From: Nonomuraea solani
Lineage (GTDB): Bacteria > Actinomycetota > Actinomycetes > Streptosporangiales > Streptosporangiaceae
Reading direction: 5' to 3'
NCBI RefSeq assembly: GCF_900108335.1
Contig: NZ_FNVT01000003.1
Location: 124,001 to 188,000, forward strand
DNA length: 64,000 nucleotides
How positions within the stretch are numbered: position 1 is the first letter of the stretch; each line of letters begins with the position of its first letter. The notes beneath the pieces were generated by a model. The model was not told the DNA's origin and made no database searches. It saw only the letters and a list, made by a program, of their open reading frames with translations. Shown here in pieces: positions 43,278 through 53,315 of this stretch. A program made the position numbers and the translations under genes.

Positions 43278-46200
43278 TCACTCACTCTGTTCCTCCTGTC
43301 CACGTACTTCCTGACGGCCCCGTCGCACGCCCTGCTGGTAACTGGCCATCCGGTTGCGCATCCGGTCCGCTGAGACCGGAGGCGCCGGCGTCTGCCGCTG
43401 CGGCTGTTGCGCCTGCGCGGACTGGCTCGCCGTACCGGGCACCAGATTCGCCTTAGGGGTGCGTTTGGGGAGCCCGGCGGCGGTGATGCCACCAAGGCTG
43501 GGATCGCTGGCTGCGGCCGCCGCCTGCCAGCCGGCATCGGCGGCCGTTCGCCACGCTTCCTCCCCAGAGGGTACGGCTTGCGCGGGTGTGGCCTCTCCCC
43601 CATTTGCCGCATGCCGCCCGGGTTCTTCGGGCTTGCGGAACCAGGCGGACTCCACCGCCGCGAAGATGGGCAGGAACTCCTCCCGCTCCGGCTCCAACGG
43701 CGACACCTCGACCGAGGGCGCCGGGTCGGGCCGGCGCACGTCGTTGGTCGGGAACTGCGTGGGCGGCGGCGTCTGGAACGCGCCATTTCCCGATGCGCGA
43801 GAACCCGCGCCGGGGTACGAAGGGTAGCTTCCGGAGTCGAAAGAGGCCGGCTGCCTGCGGTAGGAGCCGCCGTCGGTGTCCGCGGTGAAGCCGCTCACGC
43901 CCGCTCTGCCCGGGTCGGAGGGGAACGCCCCGAACGCCGGTCCCGGCGCGCTGTCGTACGAGCGGGGACCCTGCCTGGCGTCGAACGCGCCGGGCCCCTG
44001 CCCGGCGGAGGCGCTGGGCCTGGCGGGATCGAACGCACCGGGCCTGGCGGGACCGTTGGCGGGGCTGTCGAACGCGCCCGGCCTGGCGGGACCATTGGCA
44101 GGGCCGTCGAACGTGCCCGGCCCCTGACGCGCGGGGCCGGGGTCGAACGCCTGCGGGACGTGCCTGCCCGCTCCGGCGGGCCGGGGACGGCCGTTGTCGA
44201 CGGAGTCGAAGCTGCCGAACGACCTGAACGTCCCGTTCTGCACGGGCGCCGGCCCCGTCTGGCTGGGCACAGCGCCGCCGCCGAACGCCGGCCGCTGCGG
44301 CGGAGGCGGCTGGCTGCCGTCGGCGATCAGCGCGGGCGGCAGCAGCACCATGGCGATCAGGCCGTTGCCCTCGCCCTTGCGCAGTTGCACCCGGATGCCG
44401 TGGCGCAGCGCCAGGCGGCCGACCACGAACAGGCCCATGCGCCGGGAGACCGACACGTCCACGACGGGCGGCTCGGCCAGGCGCCGGTTGGCCTCGGCCA
44501 GCTCGTCCTCGGTCATGCTGATGCCGGTGTCGCTCACCGACAGCAGCGCGCCGCCGCCCTCGATGAGGCTGCTGGTGACGGTGACCTGGGAGTGGTTCGG
44601 GGAGAACTGGATGGCGTTCTCGACCAGCTCGGCGACCAGGTGCACGAGGTCGTTGGCGGCGCTGCCGAGCACCGAGGTGCCCCGGTGCACGCGGACCTGG
44701 ACGCGCTCGTAGCCTTCGACCTCAGAGAGCGCGGCGCGTACGACGTCGACGAGCTTGGCCGGCTGGCTGCGCCGGCGGGTGGCCTCGTGGCCGGCCAGGA
44801 CCAGGAGGTTCTCGGAGTTGCGCCGCATGCGGGTGGCGAGGTGGTCGAGCTTGAACAGGTCGGAGAGCCGGGCGCCGTCCTGCTCGCCCTTCTCCAGGCC
44901 GTCGATCAGCGAGATCTGCCGCTCGACCAGCGTCTGGGTGCGGCGCGAGAGGTTGACGAACATCGAGCTGATGTTGCTGCGCAGCTCGGCCTCCTCGCCC
45001 GCCAGGCGCACGGCCTGCCGGTGCACCTGGTCGAAGGCGCGGGCCACCTCACCGATCTCGTCGTTGCCCTCGACCTCGATCGGGTGCACCTCGGCCACGG
45101 ACGTGTCGCCGCTGACGCGAAGCTGGTGCACCACGTCGGGCAGCCGGAACCCGGCCACCTCCAGGGCCTCGGTACGCAGCCGGCGCAGCGGGCTGACCAT
45201 GGAGCGGGCGATGGCGACCGTGAGCAGCAGGACGAGCAGCAGCAGCGCCAGGATCAGGACACCGGCGATGATCGCGTTGCGGATCTCGGACTGGCGCAGC
45301 TCCTGGCTGCGCAGGTTCACCTTGGCGGCCAGCGACTTCTCGATCCCGTGCAGGACGTCGACGGCGGCCGTGTTCTGGGCGAACCACTCCTCGCGCTCCG
45401 CCCGCGCGGAGATCAGGTTGTCGGTGATCCTCGCGCCCGGCTCCCTGCTGCTGACCAGGGTGACCGCGCGGGACTTGGTGAGTTGGATGTTGACGTAGTC
45501 GGGCTGCGACGCCAGCGCCTTCGACAGTTCGGTGCCGATCTCGACGCCGGCCTCGGCGCCCACCTTCGAGATGTCGCTCTGCTGGCGGGCGTTGGAGGCG
45601 ATGAACTGCTCGACCTCCTTGGAGCCCACGTTGCGGGTGTCGTAGGAGGCCCGCAGGAGCAGGACACGCTGCCGGGAGATCTCCTCCTTGGCCGCCGCGA
45701 GCGCGCTCAGGGCGCGGAACTGGCCGACGATCTGCACGTCCTGCGACATCAGGCTCAGCTCATCGTGCAGCTTGAGCAGGGTGTCGGTGAGGAAGTCGTA
45801 CCGGATGGTGTTGGTCTGGCCCTCGGTCCTGATCTTCGGCAGGCGGCCGAGGTCGTAGCGGGCCTGGGCGGCGGCCTTGACCACGCGGGGGCCGTAGGAG
45901 TCGTCCATGGTGACGAGGTCCGCGCGGACGGACTTGACCAGGGCGTCGACGGCGGATTTGTACTCGGTGAGCTGGGGGTTCAGCTTCTTGCGCATCGCGC
46001 GGCTGGCCCCGATCCAGCCTCCGGTGTCACGCTCCAGCCCGATGGCCTGGACGAGGTCGCGGACGCGGCCCGCCTGCTCGGCCGCGGTGGCCGTGCGGTC
46101 GTAGTCGGCGATGCTCTGGACCGAGCCGACCACGCGCGCGCCTCCGAGCACCACACCGGCGATGGTGGGCACCAGGATGAGCGCGGTGAGCCGCCATCTC

Positions 46201-46292
46201 ACGCGCCAGTTTCGCAGGCCGAGTCGCGGCAGTGACCGCTTGACGCGCTCCTGCCGCACGGCTGGCCCGCCGCCGCCGTTCCCCGTAGTCAC
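43278..46292 (-). CDS. cvnA: Conservon 3 membrane histidine-kinase-like sensor (CvnA)
   Basis: A roughly 1004-residue sensor with a membrane helix shortly after the N-terminus, nitrate/nitrite-sensor-like outer domain, second helix, HAMP, LDHLATRMRRN and an HATPase domain. The ATP-lid motif reads SDTGISMTEDE, with Ser where the other two copies have the canonical second Gly (GIGM). The tail is rich in Gly/Pro/Ala/Phe and contains a 13-residue repeat (GPARPGAFDSPAN), then EEFLPIF, GLPKRTPKANLVPGTAS and QQGVRRGR. The start is uncertain: GTG 46292 and GTG 46259 are both possible, and the frame is open to 46388. Confidence 0.9.
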   Translation of the reverse strand: MTTGNGGGGPAVRQERVKRSLPRLGLRNWRVRWRLTALILVPTIAGVVLGGARVVGSVQSIADYDRTATAAEQAGRVRDLVQAIGLERDTGGWIGASRAMRKKLNPQLTEYKSAVDALVKSVRADLVTMDDSYGPRVVKAAAQARYDLGRLPKIRTEGQTNTIRYDFLTDTLLKLHDELSLMSQDVQIVGQFRALSALAAAKEEISRQRVLLLRASYDTRNVGSKEVEQFIASNARQQSDISKVGAEAGVEIGTELSKALASQPDYVNIQLTKSRAVTLVSSREPGARITDNLISARAEREEWFAQNTAAVDVLHGIEKSLAAKVNLRSQELRQSEIRNAIIAGVLILALLLLVLLLTVAIARSMVSPLRRLRTEALEVAGFRLPDVVHQLRVSGDTSVAEVHPIEVEGNDEIGEVARAFDQVHRQAVRLAGEEAELRSNISSMFVNLSRRTQTLVERQISLIDGLEKGEQDGARLSDLFKLDHLATRMRRNSENLLVLAGHEATRRRSQPAKLVDVVRAALSEVEGYERVQVRVHRGTSVLGSAANDLVHLVAELVENAIQFSPNHSQVTVTSSLIEGGGALLSVSDTGISMTEDELAEANRRLAEPPVVDVSVSRRMGLFVVGRLALRHGIRVQLRKGEGNGLIAMVLLPPALIADGSQPPPPQRPAFGGGAVPSQTGPAPVQNGTFRSFGSFDSVDNGRPRPAGAGRHVPQAFDPGPARQGPGTFDGPANGPARPGAFDSPANGPARPGAFDPARPSASAGQGPGAFDARQGPRSYDSAPGPAFGAFPSDPGRAGVSGFTADTDGGSYRRQPASFDSGSYPSYPGAGSRASGNGAFQTPPPTQFPTNDVRRPDPAPSVEVSPLEPEREEFLPIFAAVESAWFRKPEEPGRHAANGGEATPAQAVPSGEEAWRTAADAGWQAAAAASDPSLGGITAAGLPKRTPKANLVPGTASQSAQAQQPQRQTPAPPVSADRMRNRMASYQQGVRRGRQEVRGQEEQSE
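44029..44123. repeat. 39-base tandem repeat in the cvnA3 tail
   Basis: Units begin at 44029, 44068 and 44107; the first two are full length and nearly identical, the third diverges after about 17 bases. They encode 13-residue repeats of the disordered CvnA tail, in frame. Confidence 0.75.
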
Positions 46293-46422
46293 CGCTCCGC
46301 TACCCCTCAATCGTCCCGTTAGCAACGGGTCATCAAGCCGTCCACAAGGTATCCGCAGGATCTGACTTATCAGGCATATCGGACACAATCGTTACAAATG
46401 CGACCGTGTTGTCTGTTGTTGG

Positions 46423-48648
46423 CTATCGCAGTGCGGCCAGGACTTGATCGCGGACTTGAGCCCTCTGCGCGTCGTCGCTGAGGGGGCGACCAGCGCGGTC
46501 CACAACGTAGAAGACGTCCACCGCCTCCGCGCCGAGAGTCTCTACGCGAGCGGCTCTCACGTCAAGAGCGCACTCCCCGAACGCCCGTCCAATGCGCCAC
46601 AGAAGTCCCGGCCTGTCATGGGCCCTGACTTCCACCACGGTGGCGGTCGTGGAGGCGTCGTCCACCAAGGTCACACGGGGTGGAGCGACTGGAACGCGAG
46701 GGGGCCTCATAGATCGGGTGCGGCGTGCCAATCGTTGTTCGATGTCAAGACGTCCAGCAAGGACGAGACGGAGATCGGACTCCAGGGTCGCCGGGTCGGG
46801 AGGGGAGCCGTACTCGGGGATCACGGAGAACTCGATCACCGCCGTGGAACCGGCGGACGCGGACGACGCGGAGCGCACGACGAGCCGATGCGCGGACAGC
46901 ACCCCGGCGGCGCTCCACAGCAGTCCGACCCGGTCGGGGGCGACGACCGTGACCGCTCCCCCGTTGACGCGGACGGCGCCGCCGCCGTGGCGGGCCAGCG
47001 CGGCCTGCTCGGGCGACAGGGTGGGCGGCTTGGGCGGGGGCGAGCCGGCCAGCACGGACCTGACGCGGCGCACGAGGTCGGCGACCAGGCCCGCCTTCCA
47101 GCTGTTCCAGGCGGCCGGGCCGGTCGCGTTGCCGTCGGCGACCGCCAGCGCGGCCAGCAGGTCGAGCACCTCGCGCGAGCCGACGGTCCCGGCGACCTTC
47201 TCGATCGTGACCGGGTCGTCGAGGTCTCTGCGGGTGGCGGTCTCGGGGAGCAGCAGGTGGTGGCGTACGACGGTGGCCAGCGTCTCCACGTCGGGCGCGG
47301 GCAGGCCGATGCGGGTGGCGATGTCGCGCACCACGACCTCGCCGGTCGCCGAGTGGTCGCCGGGCCAGCCCTTGCCCACGTCGTGCAGGAGCGCGCCGAT
47401 CAGCAGGAGGTCGGGACGGGAGACCTCGCGGGTGTGGCTGGCGGCGTTCGCGGCGGCCTCGATCAGGTGGCGGTCGACCGTGAAGCGGTGGATCGGGTTG
47501 CGCTGCGGACGATGGCGTACGCGTTCCCAGTCAGGAAGCAGCTTGACAAGGATGCCCGCCTGGTCGAGCTCCTCCCACACGGGCACGGCGGCGCGGCCCG
47601 CGCCGAGAATCGACACCAGCGCGTCGCGCGCCTCCTCGGGCCACGGCACCGGCATCGGCGGTGACTGAGCTGCGAGGACGGACACCGTGGCGGGCGCCAG
47701 CGGCAGCCCGGAATCGGCCGCCGCGGCGGCCGCGCGCAGCACCAGGACGGGGTCTTTACGGGGATCGATGCCCCGGGCGAGCACCACTTCGCCACCGTGC
47801 TCGACCACGCCGTCCGCCAGCGGGCGGCGGCCTCGGGGAGCGGGCCCTGACAAGAGCCTGTCAACGGTGCGCCAGGTGGCGTCGAACGCGTGCGAGATCG
47901 TGCGGCCCGCCTCCGCGAGCCGGCGCATCAGCGCCTCAGCGTCCAGCAGGCCGAGCAGCCCGGCGACCGCGTCCTGCTCCTGCAGGACCAGCCGGTCGGT
48001 GCCGCGCGCGGTGACGACGTGCAGGGCGTGCCGCACGTCCAGGATGAACTCGTACGCCTCCCGCGCCCGCGGCCCCGGCGCCGAGGCGACCCAGGCGGCG
48101 GCCACGGCCTGCATCGCCTGGACGTCGCGGAGCCCGCCGCGCCCGTCCTTGAGGTCGGGTTCGAGGAGGAAGGCCAGCTCACCGCTGACCTGGGCGCGCT
48201 TGTCGGCCGCGTCACGCAGCTCGCCGAGCCTGCGCCGGGAGTCGGCGCGCCACTCGGCCAGCACCGCCTCCCTGGCCTTCCTGGTCAGCTCGGGGTCGCC
48301 GGCCACGTGCCTGGCCTGGATGAGGCCGAGCACGGCCTTCAGATCCTGCCTGGCGACCGACACCGCCTCGTCCACCGTGCGGACGGAGTGGTCGAGGTTG
48401 ACCGCCGAATCCCAGATCGGATACCAGATCCGGTCGGCGATCCTGGCCACGTCGGCCCGGCCGTTGTGCAGCAGCACCAGGTCGAGGTCGCTGCCGGGGG
48501 CCAGCTCGCCCCTGCCGAGACTTCCGACGGCCACCAGCGAGACGTGGTCGCCGTCACTCGCCGTACGGAAGAGATCCTTGAGCCAGCGGTCGGTGTCGGC
48601 CGCGCGCTCCTTGCGGGCCGCGGCGTACGAACGGGCCTCTCCCCTCAC
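46423..48648 (-). CDS. glnD: [Protein-PII] uridylyltransferase/adenylyltransferase
   Basis: A 741-residue nitrogen-signalling enzyme that modifies and demodifies the T-loop Tyr of PII. The N-terminal nucleotidyltransferase site is VGSLGRGEL followed by SDLDLVLL. The HD phosphohydrolase motif is ALLHDVGKGWPGDHS, and two ACT domains that sense glutamine form the C-terminus (about residues 560-741). In Streptomyces and Corynebacterium the orthologue adenylylates PII. GTG start. It is the last gene of amtB-glnB-glnD. Confidence 0.93.
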   Translation of the reverse strand: MRGEARSYAAARKERAADTDRWLKDLFRTASDGDHVSLVAVGSLGRGELAPGSDLDLVLLHNGRADVARIADRIWYPIWDSAVNLDHSVRTVDEAVSVARQDLKAVLGLIQARHVAGDPELTRKAREAVLAEWRADSRRRLGELRDAADKRAQVSGELAFLLEPDLKDGRGGLRDVQAMQAVAAAWVASAPGPRAREAYEFILDVRHALHVVTARGTDRLVLQEQDAVAGLLGLLDAEALMRRLAEAGRTISHAFDATWRTVDRLLSGPAPRGRRPLADGVVEHGGEVVLARGIDPRKDPVLVLRAAAAAADSGLPLAPATVSVLAAQSPPMPVPWPEEARDALVSILGAGRAAVPVWEELDQAGILVKLLPDWERVRHRPQRNPIHRFTVDRHLIEAAANAASHTREVSRPDLLLIGALLHDVGKGWPGDHSATGEVVVRDIATRIGLPAPDVETLATVVRHHLLLPETATRRDLDDPVTIEKVAGTVGSREVLDLLAALAVADGNATGPAAWNSWKAGLVADLVRRVRSVLAGSPPPKPPTLSPEQAALARHGGGAVRVNGGAVTVVAPDRVGLLWSAAGVLSAHRLVVRSASSASAGSTAVIEFSVIPEYGSPPDPATLESDLRLVLAGRLDIEQRLARRTRSMRPPRVPVAPPRVTLVDDASTTATVVEVRAHDRPGLLWRIGRAFGECALDVRAARVETLGAEAVDVFYVVDRAGRPLSDDAQRAQVRDQVLAALR

Positions 48649-50529
<1,881 letters not shown>

Positions 50530-50602
50530 CGAAGCGACCCTCCTTACATGTGACGTGTGGCCACAGCGTGTTCTCCTGGGGTTTCATGGCTCGACCAGGT
50601 GT

Positions 50603-50618
50603 GTTTCACATTCGTGAA
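50603..50618 (-). promoter_or_regulatory. GlnR-type box near amtB
   Basis: On the - strand the site reads TTCAC-N6-GAAAC, close to the actinobacterial GlnR consensus gTnAC-N6-GAAAC, about 75 bases upstream of the amtB start. GlnR activates amtB-glnK-glnD under nitrogen limitation in Streptomyces. Confidence 0.6.
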
Positions 50619-50633
50619 TCTCGCCGCGCTGGT

Positions 50634-50660
50634 GTTTCACCGGCGTTTCGGGCTTCTCAC
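50634..50660 (-). promoter_or_regulatory. Extended GlnR-type box upstream of amtB
   Basis: On the - strand this reads GTGAG-N6-GAAAC-N6-GAAAC, three half-sites with the 11-base spacing typical of GlnR arrays. Confidence 0.6.
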
Positions 50661-50700
50661 ACGTACGATTTCGGCAACGCTATATCGGGCATGAGATAAT

Positions 50701-50719
50701 TTAGGGTTGCCTTACCTAA
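50701..50719 (+). promoter_or_regulatory. Iron box (IdeR/DmdR1-type operator)
   Basis: TTAGGGTTGCCTTACCTAA is a 19-base imperfect palindrome close to the actinobacterial iron-box consensus TTAGGTTAGGCTCACCTAA. It directly follows a GATAAT hexamer (50695-50700) that could be the -10, so iron-loaded repressor would block transcription of the siderophore-binding gene. Confidence 0.8.
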
Positions 50720-50736
50720 GAGATCAAGGAATGCCC

Positions 50737-51663
50737 ATGCGCCTCCGCCTGGCCACTGCCGCCATGCTCCCCGTTCTCGCCCTCGCCGCCTGTGGCACCT
50801 CCACCACCTCACAGGACACGGGCCCCACCCGTACCGTGAAGCACGCCATGGGTGAGACCAAGGTGCCGATGACCCCGAAACGGGTCGTCGTGCTCGACAC
50901 GGACAAGCTCGACACGATGGTCTCGCTCGGCCTCTCGCCCGTCGGCGCGGCGCAGGCCCAGGGCAACCAGGCCTGGCCGAAATACCTGGGCTCCGCCCTG
51001 TCCGGCACCAAGGCCGTCGGGACACTGCAGCAGCTCAACATCGAGGCGATCATGGCGCTCAAGCCGGACCTGATCCTCGGCACCAAGTTCCGGCAGCAGG
51101 CCTTCTACGACAAGCTCAGCAAGATCGCCCCGACCGTGTTCACGGAGAAGGTCGGCGTCACCTGGAAGGAGAACTTCCTGCTCGACGCCGAGGCCCTGGG
51201 CAAGAAGGACCAGGCCCAGCAGCTCCTGACCGGCTACGAGACGCGGGCCAAGGAGGTGGGCGCCAAGTTCTCGAAGGTGCAGGTCAGCATCGTGCGCTTC
51301 ATGCCGACCGAGATCCGCATGTACGGTCCCGAGTCGTTCAGCGGCATCGTGGTGGGCGACGCGGGCATCCCCAGGCCCGAGGTGCAGCAACTGGCCGCCC
51401 AGGCCGACAAGCGCTTCGGCAAGCTGAGCCAGGAGAACATCGCCCAGGCCGACGCGGACGCCGTCTTCTACACCGCGTACGGGGAGGCGGCCGCCAAGTC
51501 GCAGGCCACGGTGACCGGCGGGCCGCTGTGGAAGAACCTGAAGGCGGTCGAGTCGGGCAACGCGCACAACGTGGACGACGAGATCTGGATGCTCGGCATC
51601 GGCGTGACGGCCGCCGGCAAGATCCTCGACGACCTGGACAAGTACCTCACCCCACTAGCGTGA
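50737..51663 (+). CDS. Iron-siderophore ABC transporter substrate-binding lipoprotein
   Basis: A 308-residue FepB/FecB-type receptor. The ATG at 50737 lies six bases after AAGGA, better spaced than the ATG at 50731, and gives a signal peptide with lipobox LALAAC. RVVVLDTDKLDTMVSLGL and the ALKPDLILG segment are typical of class III binding proteins. The iron box upstream supports iron-responsive expression. No permease or ATPase is adjacent, so it must use a transporter encoded elsewhere. Its end overlaps the convergent MOSC gene by 17 bases. Confidence 0.9.
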   Translation: MRLRLATAAMLPVLALAACGTSTTSQDTGPTRTVKHAMGETKVPMTPKRVVVLDTDKLDTMVSLGLSPVGAAQAQGNQAWPKYLGSALSGTKAVGTLQQLNIEAIMALKPDLILGTKFRQQAFYDKLSKIAPTVFTEKVGVTWKENFLLDAEALGKKDQAQQLLTGYETRAKEVGAKFSKVQVSIVRFMPTEIRMYGPESFSGIVVGDAGIPRPEVQQLAAQADKRFGKLSQENIAQADADAVFYTAYGEAAAKSQATVTGGPLWKNLKAVESGNAHNVDDEIWMLGIGVTAAGKILDDLDKYLTPLA

Positions 51664-52411
51664 CCTGATCGCCCTTTCTGATCCGGCCGGGCCGCAGGAC
51701 TCGCGCGTAGACCCCCGCGCACGCCTGCGGCCCCATGTCGAACACCGGCACCCGGTTGTGCCGGGCCACCGTGCGCAGCGCCTCGGTGTCGCGCTCCAGC
51801 GCACCGTGCGCCAGCGTCGGCACCGCGCAGCGCGGGCTGGCCACGATGACGTGCAGCGCCACCTCGTCGCCGACGCGCAGCTCACGCCCTGCCCAGTCGT
51901 TCTCCGCGAAGCCTTCCGTCTCGGTCGCGATCACCAGGTTCGGCCGGTAGCGGAGGGCTTCGACCCGCCCGCGCGGGCTGAGCGCGCCGATCCGCTCGAT
52001 GGTGGAGGTGGAGATCAGGTGGAGCGGCGCGAAGTCGAAGAACGTACCCGCCGGGGAGCCCGTGCCGATGGTGGTCATGGTGTGCGGAACCTCGGCCTCG
52101 ATCCCCTCGGCCAGCACCCGCTCCGGCACCGACCGTTCCAGCTGGGCGCCCTCCGGCGGCACGTCGATCAGCCGGACCTCGCGCCCGAACAGCTCCGACA
52201 GCTCCGCGTCACCGGGCGGCGCGGCGCCCTCGATGGTCAGCAGGTCGCGCCACAGCCGGGGGTTCTTCGCGCTGGCGATCCTGCCGGTCGCGACGTCGAG
52301 CACCGCCCGCGCCCGGTCTCCGCCGAGCCCGCGTTCGGTCACCTCGCTCTCGGCGACCTCCTCCCCCAGCATCGACTTGACGGGGTAGCGGCGAAGAACA
52401 TCGAGACGCAT
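51647..52411 (-). CDS. MOSC-domain protein
   Basis: A 254-residue protein with an N-terminal MOSC beta-barrel (MRLDVLRRYPVKSMLGE) and C-terminal MOSC core (GLVIATETEGF-like RPNLVIATETEGFAEND, then VASPRCAVPTLAHG carrying the conserved Cys). MOSC proteins bind molybdenum cofactor or handle sulfur transfer and some reduce N-hydroxylated compounds. It starts ten bases after the alpha/beta hydrolase stop with no clear ribosome-binding site, suggesting translational coupling. Confidence 0.85.
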   Translation of the reverse strand: MRLDVLRRYPVKSMLGEEVAESEVTERGLGGDRARAVLDVATGRIASAKNPRLWRDLLTIEGAAPPGDAELSELFGREVRLIDVPPEGAQLERSVPERVLAEGIEAEVPHTMTTIGTGSPAGTFFDFAPLHLISTSTIERIGALSPRGRVEALRYRPNLVIATETEGFAENDWAGRELRVGDEVALHVIVASPRCAVPTLAHGALERDTEALRTVARHNRVPVFDMGPQACAGVYARVLRPGRIRKGDQVTLVG

Positions 52412-52421
52412 GAAACGAATC

Positions 52422-53237
52422 TTAGGACTGTGCCGTCTCTTGGGCCCAGAAGCGGCGTAGGTGCGGCACCAGCTCGGCCGCCCGCTCGTCCGGGAAGAAC
52501 AACCGCCCACCTTCGATCTCCACGATCTCCTTCACGCCCGGGATCGTGTCGCGCAGCCAGCGGGCCCAGCTCAGGTCGAAGAACGGGTCGTCCGTGCCCC
52601 ACACCACGAGCGTCGGCACCGTCAGCACGGTGAGCAGCGGCTCGATGGCGATCAGGTCCTTGGCGTCGATGGAGGTCAGCAGGCGCTCGAAGGCGCACCC
52701 CCCGTCCGGCTTGGCGAAGATCGGCCGCAGGTACGCCTCCACCAGCGCCGCCGGATCGTCGATCCGCTGGTAGCCGTCGCCGTAGGCGGTCCTGGCCACC
52801 AGCTCGGGCTGGTCGAGCACCGAGGCGATGAGCGGCGCCAGCTCGCCCCTGGCCGCGAGGTCGACGGTGGGCTTGAACGCCTCGGGCGGCGTGTTGGTGT
52901 GCACGTCGCAGTTGGTCAGGGTGAGCGTACGCAGGCGGTCGCGATGACGTACCGCGAAGACCTGGGCCACCGCGCCGCCGGTGTCGTTGGCGACGAGGTC
53001 CACGTCGCTGAGACCGAGGTGCTCGCAGAGCTCCTCGACGGCCTCGGCGAGCGCGGGGATCGACAGGTCGTCGCGTACGGCGCTGCCGCCGTGCAGCGGC
53101 AGGTCGATGGCCACGCAGCGGCGCTCGCCGCGGAGCTCGGCGACGACGTCGCGCCACAGGTACGAGCTGGTGCCGACGCCGTGCACGAACAGGGCCACCG
53201 GGCCTTGTCCCACGTCCACGTAGCTGATGCCGTCCAT
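52422..53237 (-). CDS. Alpha/beta hydrolase, haloalkane dehalogenase-like, lacking the catalytic His
   Basis: A 271-residue alpha/beta-fold protein. The oxyanion segment FVHGVGTSSYLWRD, nucleophile-elbow Asp85 (ANDTGGAV) and acid region WGTDDPFF are present. Where the catalytic His is expected the sequence reads IEGGRLFFPDE, with Arg245 instead. The protein may therefore use another residue, have another reaction, or be a binding protein. It is divergent from a TetR gene across two operator palindromes and precedes the MOSC gene. Confidence 0.82.
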   Translation of the reverse strand: MDGISYVDVGQGPVALFVHGVGTSSYLWRDVVAELRGERRCVAIDLPLHGGSAVRDDLSIPALAEAVEELCEHLGLSDVDLVANDTGGAVAQVFAVRHRDRLRTLTLTNCDVHTNTPPEAFKPTVDLAARGELAPLIASVLDQPELVARTAYGDGYQRIDDPAALVEAYLRPIFAKPDGGCAFERLLTSIDAKDLIAIEPLLTVLTVPTLVVWGTDDPFFDLSWARWLRDTIPGVKEIVEIEGGRLFFPDERAAELVPHLRRFWAQETAQS

Positions 53238-53258
53238 GGTGATCCCCCCGGATTACAA

Positions 53259-53271
53259 ACCGACTGTCGGT
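53259..53271. promoter_or_regulatory. TetR operator, site 1
   Basis: ACCGACTGTCGGT is a perfect 6-1-6 palindrome 21 bases upstream of the alpha/beta hydrolase start. It shares its arms with the palindrome at 53282-53298. Confidence 0.65.
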
Positions 53272-53281
53272 CTACGAAATT

Positions 53282-53298
53282 ACCGACTGACAGTCGGT
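53282..53298. promoter_or_regulatory. TetR operator, site 2
   Basis: ACCGACTGACAGTCGGT is a perfect 8-1-8 palindrome 17 bases upstream of the tetR ATG. The paired sites should let one repressor control both divergent genes. Confidence 0.75.
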
Positions 53299-53315
53299 TT
53301 GTCTATGGTGGGTCC

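Noticed and set aside
43407..46235. A 942-codon open frame on the + strand opposite cvnA3
   Set aside because: Shadow of the cvnA3 coding strand, with no recognisable domain.
46377..46401. A third copy of the conservon upstream element before cvnA3
   Set aside because: Only GGACACA and ACAAATG are recognisable; the long blocks are missing, so it is not annotated as a copy.
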